NCBI GenBank assembly: GCA_964528595.1
Contig: CAZGTM010000012.1
Coordinates: forward strand, 11,156 to 75,155
Length of the DNA stretch: 64,000 nucleotides
DNA from: CAYFKJ01 sp964528595
Lineage (GTDB): Bacteria > Pseudomonadota > Alphaproteobacteria > UBA2966
Reading direction: 5' to 3'
In this document: positions 1 through 8,603 of the stretch, piece after piece
How the letters are laid out: each line of letters opens with the position of its first letter
How positions within the stretch are numbered: the stretch's first letter is position 1
Position numbers and translations under genes: made by a program
The notes under the pieces: model-generated
The model's database searches: none
Told to the model about the DNA's origin: nothing
What the model saw: only the letters and a program-made list of their open reading frames with translations

Positions 1-518
1 CGATGTTTCAATGCACCAGCCGCTATCCCACGGCCCTGGCCGACGTCGGTCTCAACGTGATCGACGATATGCGCGACCGTTACGGCTGCCCCGTCGGCCT
101 GTCGGATCACTCCGGCAGCCCGCATCCGTCGCTTGCCGCCATCGCCAAGGGGGCCGACATGATCGAAGTGCACTTCGCCCTCGACATGAACATGTTCGGC
201 CCCGACGTGCCGGTTTCCCTCGACCCCGCCAACCTCGCCCTGCTCTGCGGCGCCCGCGACGCAGTGGCCGAAATGGCCGGCCATCCGGTCGACAAGGACG
301 CCGCCGCTGAGGCATTAAGCGAAATGCGGGGTCTGTTCACCAAGAGCCTCGCCCCGGCCAGTCCTTTGAGCGCCGGTACGGTGCTGACGGCGGACATGCT
401 GACGGCGAAAAAACCCGGAACCGGCATACCCGCCGACCGGTTGGCCGAGGTGGTCGGGCGCGAACTGGCGGCCGACGTCTCCCCCGACCGGCTTTTGAAA
501 CTTGAGGATTTGGTATGA
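1..518 (+). CDS. neuB: N-acylneuraminate / legionaminate-type synthase, C-terminal part (5' truncated by window)
   Basis: This enzyme family condenses an N-acyl-hexosamine with phosphoenolpyruvate to form a nine-carbon nonulosonic acid. Only the last ~172 residues are here; the gene begins before the window. The visible part has the end of the TIM barrel, with SDH (about residue 35 of the fragment) and EVH 21 residues later. That spacing matches the two metal-binding histidines of characterised NeuB. The motif GPDVPVSLDP follows. The last ~60 residues form the SAF (antifreeze-like) domain. The usual EKH is EVH here. The stop overlaps the next start as ATGA, so it is coupled to the NeuC-type gene. 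Which nonulosonic acid is made (sialic, legionaminic or other) cannot be told from this fragment. Confidence 0.9.
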   Translation, partial: MFQCTSRYPTALADVGLNVIDDMRDRYGCPVGLSDHSGSPHPSLAAIAKGADMIEVHFALDMNMFGPDVPVSLDPANLALLCGARDAVAEMAGHPVDKDAAAEALSEMRGLFTKSLAPASPLSAGTVLTADMLTAKKPGTGIPADRLAEVVGRELAADVSPDRLLKLEDLV

Positions 519-1678
519 GCGGCCGCCCCCGCAAGATCTGTATCGTCGTCAACAGCCGGGCGAACTACGGTCGTATAAAAACCGTCATGAGCGCCGTGCG
601 GGATCATGCCGATCTCGAACTGCAGCTCATCATCGGCGCTTCGGCGCTGCTCTACCGTTTCGGCAACGTCCAGGAATTGATCCGCGAGGACGGTTTCGAG
701 CCCATCGCTACCGTGCACTCCATCGTCGAGGGCGAAACGCCCACCACCATGGCGAAGTCCACCGGCATGGCGATCATGGAGCTGGCGACGCAATTCGAAA
801 ACATCAAGCCGGATATCGTGCTCACGGTGGCTGACCGCTTCGAAACCATCGCCACCGCCATCGCCGCCAGTTACATGAACATTCCGCTGGCCCACACCCA
901 GGGCGGCGAAGTCACGGGCTCGATCGACGAGAGCGTGCGCCACGCGGTTACCAAACTCGCCCACCTGCATTTCCCGGCCACCGACTTGTCGGCGCGAAAT
1001 TTGGTGCGCATGGGCGAGGATGCCGCCAGCGTTCACATGACGGGCTGTCCCGCCATGGATGTGGTCGCCGGTATCGACCTGGCGCTGCCCAAGGATATCT
1101 TTTCGCGCTATCGCGGCGTCGGCGCCGATCTCGATACCGACCAGCCGTATCTGGTGGTGCTGCAGCACCCTGTCACGACGGAATACGGCCAGGGCTTCGA
1201 CCAGATCAACGAAACGCTCAGGGCCATCGAACGCCTCGGCATGCAGGCCGCCTGGCTGTGGCCCAATGTCGACGCCGGGTCCGATGACGTCTCAAAGGGA
1301 TTGCGGGTTTATCGCGAAAACCACGATCCGGACTGGCTGCATTTCTACCGCAATTTCGGGACCGAGGATTACGCCCGGCTGATCGCCAACGCCGCTTGCC
1401 AGGTCGGCAATTCAAGCTCGGCGCTACGCGAGGGCGCGTTTCTGGGCTCCCCCACGGTCAATATCGGTACCCGCCAGCAGGGCCGCGAACGCGGACCCAA
1501 CGTAATTGACGTGGACTACGAGGCCGACGCCATCGAAGCGGCGATCCGCGAACAGTTGGCCCACGGGCCTTACGGACCGTCTCCCATGTTCGGCGACGGC
1601 AAGGCCGGGAAACGCATCGCCGACATTCTGGCAAGCTGCGAAATCACCGTGCAAAAACGCCTGGCTTACGTGGATTGA
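515..1678 (+). CDS. neuC: UDP-N-acetylglucosamine 2-epimerase, hydrolysing (NeuC/LegG type)
   Basis: 387 residues, normal length for the hydrolysing 2-epimerases that release the free sugar used by NeuB. The N-terminus (KICIVVNSRANYGRIKTV) is a typical GT-B-fold start. The motif ADRFETIATAIAA (family usually GDRFE) and the stretch HTQGGEVTGSIDESVRHAVTK, which is diagnostic for NeuC/LegG, lie near residues 105-150. GNSSSALREG near residue 300 is the nucleotide-binding end of the C-terminal domain. The ATG lies inside the preceding stop (ATGA), so synthase and epimerase are translationally coupled. By family the substrate is a UDP-linked N-acetylated hexosamine; whether it is UDP-GlcNAc or a 2,4-diacetamido sugar (legionaminic route) is open because upstream genes are outside the window. 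Confidence 0.92.
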   Translation: MSGRPRKICIVVNSRANYGRIKTVMSAVRDHADLELQLIIGASALLYRFGNVQELIREDGFEPIATVHSIVEGETPTTMAKSTGMAIMELATQFENIKPDIVLTVADRFETIATAIAASYMNIPLAHTQGGEVTGSIDESVRHAVTKLAHLHFPATDLSARNLVRMGEDAASVHMTGCPAMDVVAGIDLALPKDIFSRYRGVGADLDTDQPYLVVLQHPVTTEYGQGFDQINETLRAIERLGMQAAWLWPNVDAGSDDVSKGLRVYRENHDPDWLHFYRNFGTEDYARLIANAACQVGNSSSALREGAFLGSPTVNIGTRQQGRERGPNVIDVDYEADAIEAAIREQLAHGPYGPSPMFGDGKAGKRIADILASCEITVQKRLAYVD

Positions 1679-1685
1679 ACCGCCC

Positions 1686-2600
1686 ATGTCCGATGCCCTT
1701 TCAGCTTTTGAACCTTGCGAGATTTGCGCCGGCAACGATTGGCGGCCCGTTCATGAGGGTCCGGTGCGCGACGGCGCGTTCGGCAACCTGACGGAAAGGT
1801 CGGTCGTCGCCCGCTGCCAGACCTGCGGCGCCGACCGCCTGGACGAGGGAAGCTGCCGTGACGAGGCATTTTATCAGGGCACGGATTACCGCCAATCGCT
1901 CGACGAGAGCAGCGATGCCGAAGGCTTCTTTGCCGCCCACGACATCCTGCAAGGCGAACGCCTCGGCGTGCTATGGCCCGAAAGCCTGCGCGGCAAGACG
2001 GTCGCCGACGTCGGCTGCGGCGGCGGCAGTTTTATCGATCATGTCAGCGGCCTGGCCGCCGAGTGCGTCGCCGTCGAACCCGGCGAGGCCTACCACGCCT
2101 CACTGGCGGAGCGGGGGTACCGGGTCTTTCCCTTCGCCGCCGAGGCGGCTGCGGATCTGGGTGGCGCGGTCGATTGGGCTTTCAGTTTCGACGTCATCGA
2201 ACACGTCGGTGACCCGCGCGCGTTCCTGGAAGACATCGCGGCGCTGCTAAAACCCGACGGCCGCTTGCTGATTTCGACGCCCAACCGCGACGACGCCCTG
2301 ATGGAGCTGGCCTCCGCCGCCTATCCCCAGTTCTTCTACCGGGCGGCGCACCGCTGGTATTTCGACGCCGAGAGCCTGGCCCATTGCGCCGACCGCGCCG
2401 GATTACAGATCGAGACCGTGCGCTATGTCCAGCGCTACGGTCTCGCCAACGCCTCGGCCTGGATGCGGGACGGCCGGCCCTCCGGGCGCGATAGCCTGCC
2501 GCATTTGGACGAGCCGATGTTGGACAAGACCTGGCAGGCCCATCTCGAACAACGGGGTGCGGCCGACCGTTTGTACGCCTTCCTCAAAAAGAAAGCTTAG
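1686..2600 (+). CDS. Class I SAM-dependent methyltransferase with N-terminal zinc ribbon
   Basis: 304 residues. The N-terminus carries two Cys pairs (CEIC near residue 11 and CQTC near residue 46), a zinc-ribbon arrangement common in sugar C-methyltransferases. The Rossmann methyltransferase follows: VADVGCGGGSF (motif I, near 105), FSFDVIEHVGDPRAFLEDI (near 165) and LKPDGRLLISTPN (near 190). The ORF stays open further upstream, but the ATG at 1686 sits 8 nt after the neuC stop and gives a sensible N-terminus. It is embedded in the nonulosonic-acid operon, so a sugar or sugar-acid substrate is the natural inference. No specific substrate can be read from the sequence. Confidence 0.85.
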   Translation: MSDALSAFEPCEICAGNDWRPVHEGPVRDGAFGNLTERSVVARCQTCGADRLDEGSCRDEAFYQGTDYRQSLDESSDAEGFFAAHDILQGERLGVLWPESLRGKTVADVGCGGGSFIDHVSGLAAECVAVEPGEAYHASLAERGYRVFPFAAEAAADLGGAVDWAFSFDVIEHVGDPRAFLEDIAALLKPDGRLLISTPNRDDALMELASAAYPQFFYRAAHRWYFDAESLAHCADRAGLQIETVRYVQRYGLANASAWMRDGRPSGRDSLPHLDEPMLDKTWQAHLEQRGAADRLYAFLKKKA

Positions 2601-2608
2601 TTAAGAGT

Positions 2609-3553
2609 ATGACGACAATTGCCTACATCGGTGCTCCCGAAGGCTTCGAGGCCTTAGCCGAGGTGTGCGGCGGCCTGGCCGAGACCGTACACGTGAAAGC
2701 CGACGCGGATGCCCTGGCATCGGCATTGGCAAGCGCCGATGCGCTGCTTGATGCGTCCATGAAGGTGGCGATCGACGACGCCATGATCGAAGCGGCGCCC
2801 GGCCTGAAAATCATCTCCTGCGCCACCACCGGTTCGGACCACATCAGCCGCGCCGCCCTTGACGCCCGCGCCGCCCCGGTCCGGACCTTGCGCGAGGATC
2901 CGGAACTGCTGCGCAACATCACGCCGGCGGCGGAACTGAGCTGGGCGCTGGTGCTGGCCTGCGCCCGCAGGCTACCGGCGGCGGTCGGTCATACCCGCGG
3001 CGGCGGCTGGGACCGCGAACAGTTTCCCGGCCTGATGCTCAACGGCCGCCAACTCGGTTTGATCGGTTGCGGCCGCATCGGCGGCTGGATGTCGCGATAC
3101 GCCGCCGCCTTCGGTATGGACGTCGTGGGACACGATCCCGTCATCGACCCCTGGCCCGAGGGCATTCGTCAAGCTCCGCTGGAGGAGGTCTTCGAAACCT
3201 CGGACGTTATATCGGTTCACGTCCACCTCGCGCCCGAAACCCAAGGCATGTTGAACGCCGACCTGTTTGGCCGGGTCAAACCGGGCGCCATCTTCATCAA
3301 CACGTCGCGCGGCGGACTGGCCGACGAACAGGCGATTTTGCAGGCGTTGAAATCGGGACGTCTGGCAGCCGCCGGCCTGGACGTGCTCGACGGCGAACCG
3401 GACGTCGCCGACCACCCGTTGCGGCTTTACGCCGAAGCCCACGACAATCTCCTCATCACGCCCCATTGCGGCGGGTTTAGCCCCGATGCCGTGCGCGTCG
3501 TCTGCCGGCGGGCGGGTGAAAAAATCCTCGAACACCTAGGTTTGAGCCGTTGA
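2609..3553 (+). CDS. D-isomer-specific 2-hydroxyacid dehydrogenase
   Basis: 314 residues, typical length. The NAD-binding Rossmann motif is GLIGCGRIGGWMSRYAAAFG near residues 150-170. The catalytic set of the family is present: the Arg in NTSRGGLADEQA, the Glu in DVLDGEPD and the His in ITPHCGG. It should interconvert a 2-keto acid and a D-2-hydroxy acid with NAD(P). It starts 8 nt after the methyltransferase and its TGA overlaps the TTG start of the thiamine-diphosphate enzyme. A stand-alone phosphoglycerate dehydrogenase is unlikely because there is no C-terminal ACT domain. A role in making a modified sugar acid or an acyl substituent for the glycan is inference from neighbours only. Confidence 0.88.
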   Translation: MTTIAYIGAPEGFEALAEVCGGLAETVHVKADADALASALASADALLDASMKVAIDDAMIEAAPGLKIISCATTGSDHISRAALDARAAPVRTLREDPELLRNITPAAELSWALVLACARRLPAAVGHTRGGGWDREQFPGLMLNGRQLGLIGCGRIGGWMSRYAAAFGMDVVGHDPVIDPWPEGIRQAPLEEVFETSDVISVHVHLAPETQGMLNADLFGRVKPGAIFINTSRGGLADEQAILQALKSGRLAAAGLDVLDGEPDVADHPLRLYAEAHDNLLITPHCGGFSPDAVRVVCRRAGEKILEHLGLSR

Positions 3554-5073
3554 ACTCGCCCGCGGATCTCGCCCCTGAAATCGCCCGCGCCGGGGTGCGC
3601 CATGCCTTCGGCATCCCCGGCAGCGGCGGCAGCCTCGAGCTGATCGATGCGCTGGAGGCCGCCGGCGTCGCCTTTTACACCAGCCATCACGAGGGGGCGG
3701 CCGCCATTATGGCCGGCGCCGCGGGACGGCTGGGCGATGCCCCGGGCGTCGCCGTTTCGATCAAGGGGCCGGGCTTCGCCAACATGGCGGCCGGGCTTGC
3801 CGCCTGCCGTTTCGACGATTTGCCGCTCGTTGCCGTTGCCGAGGCCTACCCGGCCGATACGGATTGGCGGTTGAGGCACAAGGGTATGGACCAGGCTGGA
3901 CTAGCCGGCGCCGTGACGAAGGGTGTCGGCGGCCTGAACGGCGGAAATCCCTTTGCCGCGGCGGCCGACCTGGCGACGGCGGAAGCACCCGGACCGGTGC
4001 TATTGGAATTGAACGACCGGGCGGCGATTGAGCCACCCGGATCGGCGGACCGTCCCGCCGCGGACGACGTTATAAGCCGCGCCGAAAGCGCCAGCACCCC
4101 GATTGTCATCGCCGGTTCGCTGGCCGCCCGGCGCGGCTGGCGGCAGGCCTTGGATCGGCTGCAGGTTCCGGTGTTCTCGACGGCCGCCGCCAAGGGCATG
4201 GTAAACGAGACACTCGACCACGCCGCCGGTGTCTACACGGGCGTCGGCGGGGAGCGCACCCCCGAAACAAAACTGATCGCCCAGGCCGACCTGATTGTCT
4301 GCCTTGGGCTGCGTGCCCAGGAAGTTTTGGCGGTAAGCGATTTCGCCGGGCGCGCCGTCAACGTCGACGACCTGCCGGGTGACGCGCCTTTCAAATTTGC
4401 CGCCGAATGCGGCGCGGACGGGGGCGATGAAGTTCTGGCCGCCCTCGGTGACAAATCATGGGGAGTCGGGGAGACCCGGGCCATCCAGGCGGACCTTACC
4501 GAATTCATGATGCAGGGCTTCCTGCCCGGCGCCGCCTTGGCCGCCATCGCCCGCCGTTTCGGGGGTGCTGCAAGGGCGGTCTTCGATACCGGCTATTTCT
4601 GCACCATCGCCGAACACGCCTGGCAGGCGGCGACACCGGATCATTGCCTGATGTCGGGGCAGGGACGCTACATGGGAACCGCCGTCCCCATGGCCATCGG
4701 GGCGGCATTGCAAAACCAGGACATGCCGACGGTGTGCGTCGTGGGCGACGGCGGCATCGGCATGTGGGCCGCGGAACTGAAGCTTGCGGTCGCGCAGAAA
4801 CTTCCCTTGCTGGTCGTGCTCATGACTGACGGCGGTTTCGGATCGGTGCGAACCCGCGCCCTCAACGACGGCCTGACACAATCACCGCTGCTGAGTGCGC
4901 AACCCTCGTGGCTCGGCGCGATGGATGCCTTGGGTCTGCCCGGCGAGATCTGCCACAGCGAGGCTACCTTTGCCGAAGCGCTGGCCGCCTGGCCCCCTGC
5001 CAACGGGCCGGCGTACCTAGAATTGCCGTTCGAGCCCGACGCTTACCAAGCCATGGTCGAGGGGATCCGCTAA
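3550..5073 (+). CDS. Thiamine diphosphate-dependent enzyme (acetolactate synthase / decarboxylase-like)
   Basis: 507 residues with the three-domain layout of the acetolactate synthase and 2-keto-acid decarboxylase superfamily. The N-terminal PYR domain has the activating Glu in TSHHEGAAA near residue 47. A central FAD-like domain follows. The C-terminal PP domain has the cofactor motif GDGGIGMWAAE near residue 400. The second half of that motif, normally NN before GGYG, reads TDGGFG. The start codon is TTG, overlapping the preceding TGA as TTGA. The pairing with a 2-hydroxyacid dehydrogenase suggests sequential 2-keto-acid chemistry. The reaction (decarboxylation, C-C ligation or C-C cleavage) cannot be assigned from sequence. 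Confidence 0.85.
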   Translation: MNSPADLAPEIARAGVRHAFGIPGSGGSLELIDALEAAGVAFYTSHHEGAAAIMAGAAGRLGDAPGVAVSIKGPGFANMAAGLAACRFDDLPLVAVAEAYPADTDWRLRHKGMDQAGLAGAVTKGVGGLNGGNPFAAAADLATAEAPGPVLLELNDRAAIEPPGSADRPAADDVISRAESASTPIVIAGSLAARRGWRQALDRLQVPVFSTAAAKGMVNETLDHAAGVYTGVGGERTPETKLIAQADLIVCLGLRAQEVLAVSDFAGRAVNVDDLPGDAPFKFAAECGADGGDEVLAALGDKSWGVGETRAIQADLTEFMMQGFLPGAALAAIARRFGGAARAVFDTGYFCTIAEHAWQAATPDHCLMSGQGRYMGTAVPMAIGAALQNQDMPTVCVVGDGGIGMWAAELKLAVAQKLPLLVVLMTDGGFGSVRTRALNDGLTQSPLLSAQPSWLGAMDALGLPGEICHSEATFAEALAAWPPANGPAYLELPFEPDAYQAMVEGIR

Positions 5074-6080
5074 TGACCAAGCATATTTTGATTGTCGGAT
5101 CCGGTTCCATCGGCCAGCGCCATGCGCGCAACCTGGCGGCACTGGGCTGCCGCGTTGCCTGTGTTGATCCGCGGTCCGACCGGCGAGAGGCGCTCTCGGA
5201 CGAAACACCCACCACAGGCGCGTATGAAACCGTCGAGACGGCCCTTGACGCCGACACCTTTGACGGCGCGGTGATCGGATCACCGACGGCCTTTCACGTC
5301 GATCAGGGGATCGCATTGCTCGACGCCGGCGTTGCGCTGTTGTTGGAAAAGCCCGTTGCGCCGGACTGGCAAGGCGCCGAGCGCCTGCGCGCCAAGGCCC
5401 GGGAGACGGGCGTTGCCGTCCTGCTGGGCTATACTTGGCGCTGGTGGCCGCCCTTGGGCCAGGTCCGGCAACTGTTGTCAGATGGCGAAGTCGGCGCAAT
5501 GCGCCATGTGCGCTTCGTGATGTCGGCGCACCTCGCGGACTGGCACCCCTACGAACCCTACAACGCCTGGTTCATGGCCAGCAAGGAACAGGGCGGCGGG
5601 GCGCTGCTGGATGAAAGCCACTGGATCGATCTCTGTCTTTGGCTGTTCGGCCTGCCTGAGCGCGTGTTCGCCCGCATCGAAACGATCAGCGATCTCGAGA
5701 TTTCCTCCGACGACAACGTCGACATGGTTTTGACCTATCCGGACAATCTCCGCGTCAGCATTCACCTCGACCTCTATGGCCGGCCGCACGAAAAATCGAT
5801 CCGTTTCTCGGGCGAGGGTGGAACGGTCTGGTGGACGGCCGACCCCAACCGCGTCGCGGTCGGTAAGGACTGGTCGGAAACCTGGGACGAGACCCTCTAC
5901 GACTGCGAGCGCAACGACATGTTCGTCGCCGTCGCCAAGGAGTATCTCGCTGTTCTGGAAGGCAGCGCCCCCGCGACCTGCACGCTGGACGACGGCCTGG
6001 ACGTCATGCGCGTCATCGAAGCCGCCCGCCTGTCCGCCGCCGAGGGCCGCGAGGTCGGTATCGGCGAGGCGATCCGCTGA
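5073..6080 (+). CDS. Gfo/Idh/MocA family oxidoreductase
   Basis: 335 residues from the ATG that shares one base with the preceding stop (TAATG); an upstream in-frame extension would overlap the thiamine enzyme and is rejected. The N-terminal Rossmann fold begins ILIVGSGSIGQRHARNL, and the conserved EKPV (cofactor and catalytic Lys of the family) occurs near residue 92. The C-terminal half is the alpha/beta substrate domain. These enzymes oxidise or reduce sugars, sugar acids or inositols with NAD(P). In this operon it sits directly before the CMP-sugar synthetase, so a sugar or nonulosonic-acid intermediate is likely, but that is inference. Confidence 0.88.
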   Translation: MTKHILIVGSGSIGQRHARNLAALGCRVACVDPRSDRREALSDETPTTGAYETVETALDADTFDGAVIGSPTAFHVDQGIALLDAGVALLLEKPVAPDWQGAERLRAKARETGVAVLLGYTWRWWPPLGQVRQLLSDGEVGAMRHVRFVMSAHLADWHPYEPYNAWFMASKEQGGGALLDESHWIDLCLWLFGLPERVFARIETISDLEISSDDNVDMVLTYPDNLRVSIHLDLYGRPHEKSIRFSGEGGTVWWTADPNRVAVGKDWSETWDETLYDCERNDMFVAVAKEYLAVLEGSAPATCTLDDGLDVMRVIEAARLSAAEGREVGIGEAIR

Positions 6081-6799
6081 TGGCGCGGCACGGGCTCAAC
6101 ATCCTGGCCGTGGTGCCGGCGCGGGGCGGCTCCAAATCGATCCCGCGCAAGAACCTCTGCCCGGTCGGCGGCGTATCGCTGGTGGGGCGCGCCGCTGAAA
6201 TTGCCCGATCGCTGGATTGGATCGACCACGCCGTCATTTCGACCGATGATGAAGAGATCCGCGACGAAGCTGTCGCTCATGGCCTGGAAGCGCCGTTCCT
6301 GCGGCCCGAAGTGCTCTCCGGCGACCGCGCCACCTCGGTCGACATGTGGCGGCATGCCTGGACGGCGTCCGAGGAAGCCTTCGACGCGAGCTTCGACGTG
6401 TCGGTGCTGCTGGAACCGACCAGCCCCTTGCGTACCGCGGAGGACGTGACGCGGACGGTCGACACCCTGGTCGAAGGCGGACACGCGGCGGCGGCCACCG
6501 TCAGCCCGACGCCGGCCCACTTCACGCCGCACAAGACGCTGACGGTGGATGACGCCGGGCATATCGGTTTTTATCTGGCCACGGGCGCACAGCACGCCCT
6601 GCGCCAGACCATCCCGCCCTATTATCACCGCAACGGGCTTTGCTATGCGCTGCGGCGCAAAACCCTGGTCGACGACGGGCACATCCTGGAGGATGACTGC
6701 GCCGCGGTGATCGTCGAACGTCCCATCGTCAACATCGACGAACCCTTCGAGCTCGACTTGGCGGAATGGCTGTTGAGCCGCCGGGACGGCGCCGAATGA
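6080..6799 (+). CDS. neuA: CMP-nonulosonic acid synthetase (acylneuraminate cytidylyltransferase)
   Basis: 239 residues, normal for NeuA/LegF/PseF. The N-terminal nucleotide-binding signature VVPARGGSKSIPRKN is complete, followed by LSGDRATS and LLEPTSPLRTAEDV near residues 80-120. The family activates a nonulosonic acid with CTP to the CMP-sugar used by glycosyltransferases. Its presence with the NeuB and NeuC genes completes the end of a CMP-nonulosonic-acid pathway. The start overlaps the previous stop as TGATG; the stop overlaps the sulfotransferase start as ATGA. There is no phosphatase or second domain, so this is the short form. Confidence 0.92.
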   Translation: MARHGLNILAVVPARGGSKSIPRKNLCPVGGVSLVGRAAEIARSLDWIDHAVISTDDEEIRDEAVAHGLEAPFLRPEVLSGDRATSVDMWRHAWTASEEAFDASFDVSVLLEPTSPLRTAEDVTRTVDTLVEGGHAAAATVSPTPAHFTPHKTLTVDDAGHIGFYLATGAQHALRQTIPPYYHRNGLCYALRRKTLVDDGHILEDDCAAVIVERPIVNIDEPFELDLAEWLLSRRDGAE

Positions 6800-7653
6800 C
6801 GGAAACGCCGAAGACGCCCATTTTCGTGGGCGGTTTGTTCAAATCCGGCACCAGCTTGCTGCGCGCCATGTTGGGCCAGCATTCCAACATCGCGGCGGGC
6901 CTGGAAACCTACTGGTTCGACCTCGATTGGCCGGCGCGCGACGGTGTCGACATGCAGGCGCGCATCGGCCGGCTGGCCGAATTCTTTGATTTGGCCGCGG
7001 CCGAGGTTCGGCAAATTGCGGCGGACAGTCCAAGCGCCGAAACCTTCGTGGGCCGATTGCTGGACTTCATCGCCCAACGGGAAGACAAACGCCGCTGGGC
7101 CGAGAAGACGCCGGGCAACATCGTGCATGCCGACCGCATCCTGGCGGCCTGGCCGGACGCCAGCATCCTCCACATCGTGCGCGATCCGCGCGACGTTTAC
7201 GCCTCCCTGCGCCAGGCGGCCAAATGGGACACGGTTGAGGCGTTTAGCGACCGCTGGTGCGACTTCCTGGGAGCAGCCAAGCGGCACAAGGCGGAGCTCG
7301 GTCTTAACGCCGGAAATTTTCTGGAAGTGCGTTATGAGGCCCTGGTGACTGAGCCGTTGGAGACCATGCGCGTCGTGCTGGCGTTTCTCGGTGAGCCGTT
7401 TGAAGAAGCCGCCGCGCGCTTTGGCGGGAAGGACGGCGAGTTTGAAAAGGTCAAACGCGCGACGGGCAAAGCCAGCACCACCCTCAAACGCCTCGGCGAA
7501 CCCATGACTAAGGCCCGCGTCGGCATCTGGCGCGATGTTTTGGAGGACGGTGAGCTCGATGAATTGAAGCGGGAGATCGCGCGCCGCGGATTGGGTGATT
7601 TGTACGACCGGATTTGCCGAGAGAGCGCCCCCTTCGAAAGCGCCGGCCCATGA
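6796..7653 (+). CDS. Sulfotransferase family protein
   Basis: 285 residues from the ATG overlapping the neuA stop. The 5'-phosphosulfate loop is GGLFKSGTSLLRAM near residue 11, and the 3'-phosphate-binding stretch HIVRDPRDVYASLRQA lies near residue 125. Both are the PAPS-binding signatures of the P-loop sulfotransferases. The likely reaction is transfer of sulfate from PAPS to a hydroxyl of the glycan or its precursor. Acceptor identity is unknown. A second, dissimilar sulfotransferase lies at 10841, which supports a sulfated product. Coupled by ATGA overlaps to both neighbours. Confidence 0.87.
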   Translation: MTETPKTPIFVGGLFKSGTSLLRAMLGQHSNIAAGLETYWFDLDWPARDGVDMQARIGRLAEFFDLAAAEVRQIAADSPSAETFVGRLLDFIAQREDKRRWAEKTPGNIVHADRILAAWPDASILHIVRDPRDVYASLRQAAKWDTVEAFSDRWCDFLGAAKRHKAELGLNAGNFLEVRYEALVTEPLETMRVVLAFLGEPFEEAAARFGGKDGEFEKVKRATGKASTTLKRLGEPMTKARVGIWRDVLEDGELDELKREIARRGLGDLYDRICRESAPFESAGP

Positions 7654-8603
7654 GTGCTACAGCCGGGCGCCTGTTGCTGGTCAACTACCACTACATTCGG
7701 GATCCCGGGCAGTACCTCCATCCCGGCATTCACCCGATTTCACCCGACGACTTCAAAGCCGAAATCGGCGGCCTGAACGAGCGCTTTCACCTGGCGACGC
7801 CCGAGGAGGCGGAAGCCTATCTCACGGGCCACGGCGAACTTCCCGGCGATACCATCCTGATTACTTTCGACGACGGCCTGGTGGACCACCGCGACATCGC
7901 CCGCGACTTCCTCGACCCGCTTGGCCTGAAAGCAGTGTTCTTCGTCTCCTCCCAACCCCTGCAGACGGGCCGCGCCGTCATGGTGCACAAGATCCACTGG
8001 CTGAGGGCGACGACAGAGCCGGAGGAGTTCCGGCTGGAGTTTCTGGCTGCCCTGCCCCCCGGCGCCCAAACGGAGCTCGATCATGAAACGTCGGCTGAGG
8101 CCGGCCGCGTCTATATTTATGACCCGCCCGAAATCGGACAGCTGAAGTACCTCATCAATTTCAGGCTGCCTTATGACGTCGTCGATGAAACCGCCTCGGC
8201 GATGCTCGGCCAGCGCGGCATCGACGAGGCGGAATTTTGCCGCGGTCTCTACATGAACGAAGATGAGATCCGCAGCCTTGCGGCGAACGGACACCTGATC
8301 GGCTGCCACGGCACCAGCCACAAACCGTTTACGACGTTGGCTCCCGGCGACGATCTCGAGGGAGACGCCATGGGGAACCGGCGGCACCTCGGCGGCATAT
8401 TGGGCCGCAGGCCGGCCTGGGTTTCCTACCCCTATGGACGGGGCACCGCCATCCCGGACGACACGGCGGATTTCTGCCGCCGCTTCGGTTTTACCCTCGG
8501 CCTGACGTTGGACAACGGCTGGAACGAGAGCGCCGCAGGCATCGAGCTGAGCCGCGTCAAACGCATCAACACCAACGAACTCAGCCAATTCGTCAAACCA
8601 TGA
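7650..8603 (+). CDS. Polysaccharide deacetylase (NodB-homology) family protein
   Basis: 317 residues. The NodB metal-binding signature TFDDG is near residue 71 (LITFDDGLVDHRD), and the two-histidine motif HGTSH (GCHGTSHKPF) is near residue 223. Together these supply the Asp-His-His metal site of the carbohydrate esterase 4 fold. A long insert separates the motifs, as in the surface-polysaccharide members of the family. No signal peptide is visible, so it may act on a cytoplasmic precursor or lipid-linked sugar. The ATG overlaps the preceding TGA, and its own stop overlaps the next start as ATGA. Confidence 0.85.
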   Translation: MSATAGRLLLVNYHYIRDPGQYLHPGIHPISPDDFKAEIGGLNERFHLATPEEAEAYLTGHGELPGDTILITFDDGLVDHRDIARDFLDPLGLKAVFFVSSQPLQTGRAVMVHKIHWLRATTEPEEFRLEFLAALPPGAQTELDHETSAEAGRVYIYDPPEIGQLKYLINFRLPYDVVDETASAMLGQRGIDEAEFCRGLYMNEDEIRSLAANGHLIGCHGTSHKPFTTLAPGDDLEGDAMGNRRHLGGILGRRPAWVSYPYGRGTAIPDDTADFCRRFGFTLGLTLDNGWNESAAGIELSRVKRINTNELSQFVKP

